This document shows, in pieces, positions 61,481 through 64,000 of a stretch of DNA of 64,000 nucleotides. The stretch comes from Paenibacillus sp. J5C2022 (GTDB lineage Bacteria > Bacillota > Bacilli > Paenibacillales > Paenibacillaceae). A program made the translations under genes and the position numbers. The notes under the pieces are model-generated. The model searched no databases and was not told the DNA's origin. It worked only from the letters and a program-made list of their open reading frames with translations. The stretch spans positions 1 to 64,000 of the forward strand of contig NZ_JAOQJC010000008.1 of assembly GCF_025567625.1 (NCBI RefSeq), given 5' to 3'. The stretch's first letter is position 1, and every line of letters starts with the position of its first letter.

Positions 61481-64000
61481 GCTCAATCATCGCCGCCACT
61501 TCAGCGCGGGTAATGAGCGCTCTCGGAGCCAGCAATTGCTTCCCTCTTCCGGATACGATGCCAGCCTGCACGCTATCCACGACCCCATTGATTGCCCATG
61601 GCGCGGCTTGATCCGCATCTTTGAATAAGCGAAGCGTTTCCTCTTGCGATTGAGCCGCCAGTTGCTCCTTCAGACCAGTCCATACCATCGCTTTGGCCAG
61701 CACCGTCATCGCCTGTTCGCGGGTAATGCGGTCATTCGGCCGGAATGTGCCGTCCGGGAACCCTGTGATCAGTTCATATGCTGCAGCTGTCTCGATCGCG
61801 CGATTATACCAGGCATTTTCCGCCACATCGCTGAACGTACGATTCGCCCTCTCCAGCTGCAATCCCAGTCCTCTGACGACCATAGCGGCGAATTCTGCAC
61901 GGGTCACATGCCGGTCAGGATGGAACAGCCCTCTATCGTCACCCTCCACGATCATGCGCGAGCCCACATCGTTCACAGAAGCTTCCGACCAGTGCCCGGC
62001 TGCATCCGGGAAAACCACGGGATGCCATACGACGGCATAAGAACTATTGGTCAGACTGTTAATAAGCGCGTAATCTCTGCCTTCCTGCTTCACAACCATG
62101 GTCGGCACATGTCGGACAGTTCCGTCCGGCTCTACGGCAACCCCCGTCGTTATTCGGTTCTCTTCTTCATCCATTCCGTCAGGAAGTGCAATCATGCGCT
62201 TCACATAGCGGTCGTAACGTTCGATCTCGATGCTATTCCCGTCATAGGATGCCATGACGCGGAAGATGACGGGAGGCGCTGCAAGTCTAACTCCCGCTTC
62301 CATTACAGCCTCTTCGATCCGGGAGGCCTCTTCCGCAGCCGGCTTCTCAATAATCAACGAGAGATGCAGCTTGTCTGGCTCAAGCTGCGCGCCGAGCTGC
62401 CCGGCGATTTCATCCAGATCGACTAAGCCCGCAGGCAGATGATAAGAAGCTCCTTCGGCTTGCAGGACGATTGCAGCTTGCTTGCCAGTCAAGCTCTTCA
62501 TGAGGCGGCCACTTAGTTGACCGATCAGAATATCCGTCTTCACTTTGACCGGAATCGTAATCGTAGCACCTTGCTCCTCCGCGTCCAGTCGTTTCAGCAT
62601 TTCCGCCTCGTTCACCAGAATCGTCGTCTCTTTCCGGCCGTTCACGACCTTCACGCTGGCTGTGCCTGTGTTCTCCGCCTTCCCGTTCACCAGCACCTCC
62701 ACGCCATTCGTCGCACCTCCCGTCGATGGATACGACGGAATCGATGGCCGGGACATGGTCTTGAAGCTCCATATTGATCCCGATAGCCCCAGGAATGCAA
62801 TATCATATTGATCCCGGAATGCGCCCGGCGCAATAGTGACGTAATATTCCGTAGCATAATCCAATAGAGATGAGGGAGTGATCGCCACACTCGTCCCAAC
62901 TGCCGATACTTTCGCTGCATCCGTCGCTTCGATCGTTTCTACTACGACATCGTCCTCCGCCCGTCTGATCTCGATCTGCTTGCCCGCAGATGCCTGTACA
63001 GCCTTGTCGAAGGTCAGCAACAGATTGGTATCAGGCTGCACATTCGTCGCTTGGTTAACCGGGGAGTAAGCAGCAATGCTCGGCGGATTGGCTACCGTTA
63101 CCGGATTGGAATACGTAATCAATGTTCGCTCATCGGGATCGCTGCCGTCAGGATGACTGCTGTGCGTCAGCCTCACCCTAATATCGTACGCGCCATCCTC
63201 TGGCAATGGAAGCGTCAACTGGGCCGGCAAACCTGACAAGTCCGCTTCAAGCTTGCTCCAGCTGTCTTCACCATGCGTCCTGCGCTCCAGCTCCACAGAT
63301 TCCGCCGCTTGCAGCATATCCTTGCTGAGTGAATCCGTCCGGAATCGGATGACAGCTGTCTCCTCCGATATCTCCCCCCTCGTCAGGAACGGCGAACGGT
63401 AACCTCCGAGCACAGGATAATACAGCGATTGATCCTCGCCGCTCGTCAATTCCACTTCGTCCGTCTGATCCAGAGACACGCCCACATAATCCTGCCTGTT
63501 CGCAGCTTTAAGCGCCTCCCCCATGACATAGGCGTCGTCACTGTTCGTTAACGCAATGCCGTTAACTGTCATCGAAGTATTGCTCGACCACGGCGACCAC
63601 GTTACCGTCACATCAATTCCGCTCTCGTTATAATCGAGCGCATTGTCGGCAATCGTCACGTTCGTCGCATAGAAGCCGATTACAGCGATGCCCGCACTTG
63701 TAAAGCCCTGCTGATTCGTGCTGTCATAGCCTGTAATTGTATTGCCCGTTATAGAGCCGCTGCCCCCGTAAATGTACATGGCATATTCATAGCCGTCGGA
63801 TTGTCTTAATCGCTCCGGGTAATCCGTCCCCTGGAACGTATTGCCGCTTATGGCCAATTCGCCGTTGCGAATGGCGACCGCATTGCGGAAAGCATTGCTG
63901 CTGTCGAATACGCTGTTCGCAATCGAAGTGGACAGCGCGCCCGGCTCTGCATGAATGCCAAAGCTGAGCTTCTCGCCCGGCACTGTGTTGTTGTGAAAGC
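61452..64000 (-). CDS. Partial secreted protein: beta-helix, Big domain and three SLH domains
   Basis: The gene runs off the right edge, so its start and signal peptide are not in the window. At least 849 codons are visible. The N-terminal visible part is a right-handed beta-helix (FDSSNAFRNAVAIRNGELAISGNTFQG, SGSITGNTITGYDS, VTIADNALDYNESGI), a fold of polysaccharide lyases and surface adhesins. A bacterial Ig-like (Big_5/SbsA-type) domain follows: YSPVNQATNVQPDTNLLLTF to GSIWSFKT. After a beta-rich region come three C-terminal SLH domains with core motifs VTRAEF, ITREQA and ITRAEV. It should be bound to the cell wall. It may degrade or bind a polysaccharide, but the catalytic part cannot be judged from this fragment. 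Confidence 0.85.
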   Translation of the reverse strand, partial: FHNNTVPGEKLSFGIHAEPGALSTSIANSVFDSSNAFRNAVAIRNGELAISGNTFQGTDYPERLRQSDGYEYAMYIYGGSGSITGNTITGYDSTNQQGFTSAGIAVIGFYATNVTIADNALDYNESGIDVTVTWSPWSSNTSMTVNGIALTNSDDAYVMGEALKAANRQDYVGVSLDQTDEVELTSGEDQSLYYPVLGGYRSPFLTRGEISEETAVIRFRTDSLSKDMLQAAESVELERRTHGEDSWSKLEADLSGLPAQLTLPLPEDGAYDIRVRLTHSSHPDGSDPDERTLITYSNPVTVANPPSIAAYSPVNQATNVQPDTNLLLTFDKAVQASAGKQIEIRRAEDDVVVETIEATDAAKVSAVGTSVAITPSSLLDYATEYYVTIAPGAFRDQYDIAFLGLSGSIWSFKTMSRPSIPSYPSTGGATNGVEVLVNGKAENTGTASVKVVNGRKETTILVNEAEMLKRLDAEEQGATITIPVKVKTDILIGQLSGRLMKSLTGKQAAIVLQAEGASYHLPAGLVDLDEIAGQLGAQLEPDKLHLSLIIEKPAAEEASRIEEAVMEAGVRLAAPPVIFRVMASYDGNSIEIERYDRYVKRMIALPDGMDEEENRITTGVAVEPDGTVRHVPTMVVKQEGRDYALINSLTNSSYAVVWHPVVFPDAAGHWSEASVNDVGSRMIVEGDDRGLFHPDRHVTRAEFAAMVVRGLGLQLERANRTFSDVAENAWYNRAIETAAAYELITGFPDGTFRPNDRITREQAMTVLAKAMVWTGLKEQLAAQSQEETLRLFKDADQAAPWAINGVVDSVQAGIVSGRGKQLLAPRALITRAEVAAMIERLLVRSKLI

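Overview
The window looks like chromosomal DNA of a spore-forming, S-layer-bearing Firmicute, most likely Paenibacillus or a close relative. The grounds are the germinant-receptor operon, a Spo0M homologue, two proteins with S-layer homology (SLH) domains, a membrane-bound AraC regulator next to an LplABC-type sugar transporter, and strong GGAGG-type ribosome binding sites. I saw no rRNA, tRNA, CRISPR array, prophage or intact insertion sequence.

Layout. (1) 1-2.8 kb: a sulfatase remnant with an internal deletion, an intergenic stretch rich in repeats, and an AAA-ATPase-like/PD-(D/E)XK protein. (2) 2.8-16.7 kb: a glycan-utilisation locus. A seven-gene minus-strand operon encodes a solute-binding lipoprotein, two ABC permeases, a ceramidase-fold hydrolase, a GNAT enzyme, a very large secreted heparinase II/III-type lyase and a Gfo/Idh/MocA oxidoreductase. 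A transmembrane AraC-type regulator is divergent to it. (3) 16.7-20.8 kb: a spore germinant receptor operon in the order A, C, small membrane protein, B. (4) 21-28 kb: a carboxymuconolactone decarboxylase-like protein, a thiamine-diphosphate enzyme, a GGDEF-EAL protein, a two-CBS protein and a membrane diguanylate cyclase. (5) 28-31 kb: a DUF4097 lipoprotein, Spo0M and a membrane-anchored low-complexity protein.

(6) 31.5-52.4 kb, minus strand: a Wzx/Wzy-type exopolysaccharide cluster. The upstream, GC-richer part holds a tyrosine phosphatase (CpsB type), an SLH protein, a Wzz-like modulator, a BY-kinase, a CapD/EpsC-type dehydratase, a small anchored protein and GalU. The downstream part (about 31.5-44.4 kb) is strikingly AT-rich and holds the priming transferase, five glycosyltransferases, a TviB/TviC-like pair for an acidic HexNAcA donor, an EpsG-like polymerase, an asparagine-synthase-like enzyme and a flippase. 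It reads as a strain-specific cassette inserted into a conserved regulatory and assembly frame.

(7) 53-61.3 kb: ordinary chromosomal genes (YitT family, AlkC-type DNA glycosylase, AGE-family epimerase, serine hydrolase, GNAT, alpha/beta hydrolase) separated by unusual repeats. (8) 61.45-64 kb: a partial SLH protein with a beta-helix, running off the right edge.

The clearest unexplained structure is a dispersed repeat with a fixed 113-bp period at three intergenic places (about 0.6, 56.0 and 59.8-60.2 kb). Other unexplained structures are a 34-bp tandem repeat running into the end of the last gene, a telomere-like hexamer tract, and a GC-rich low-complexity block near 54.5 kb.
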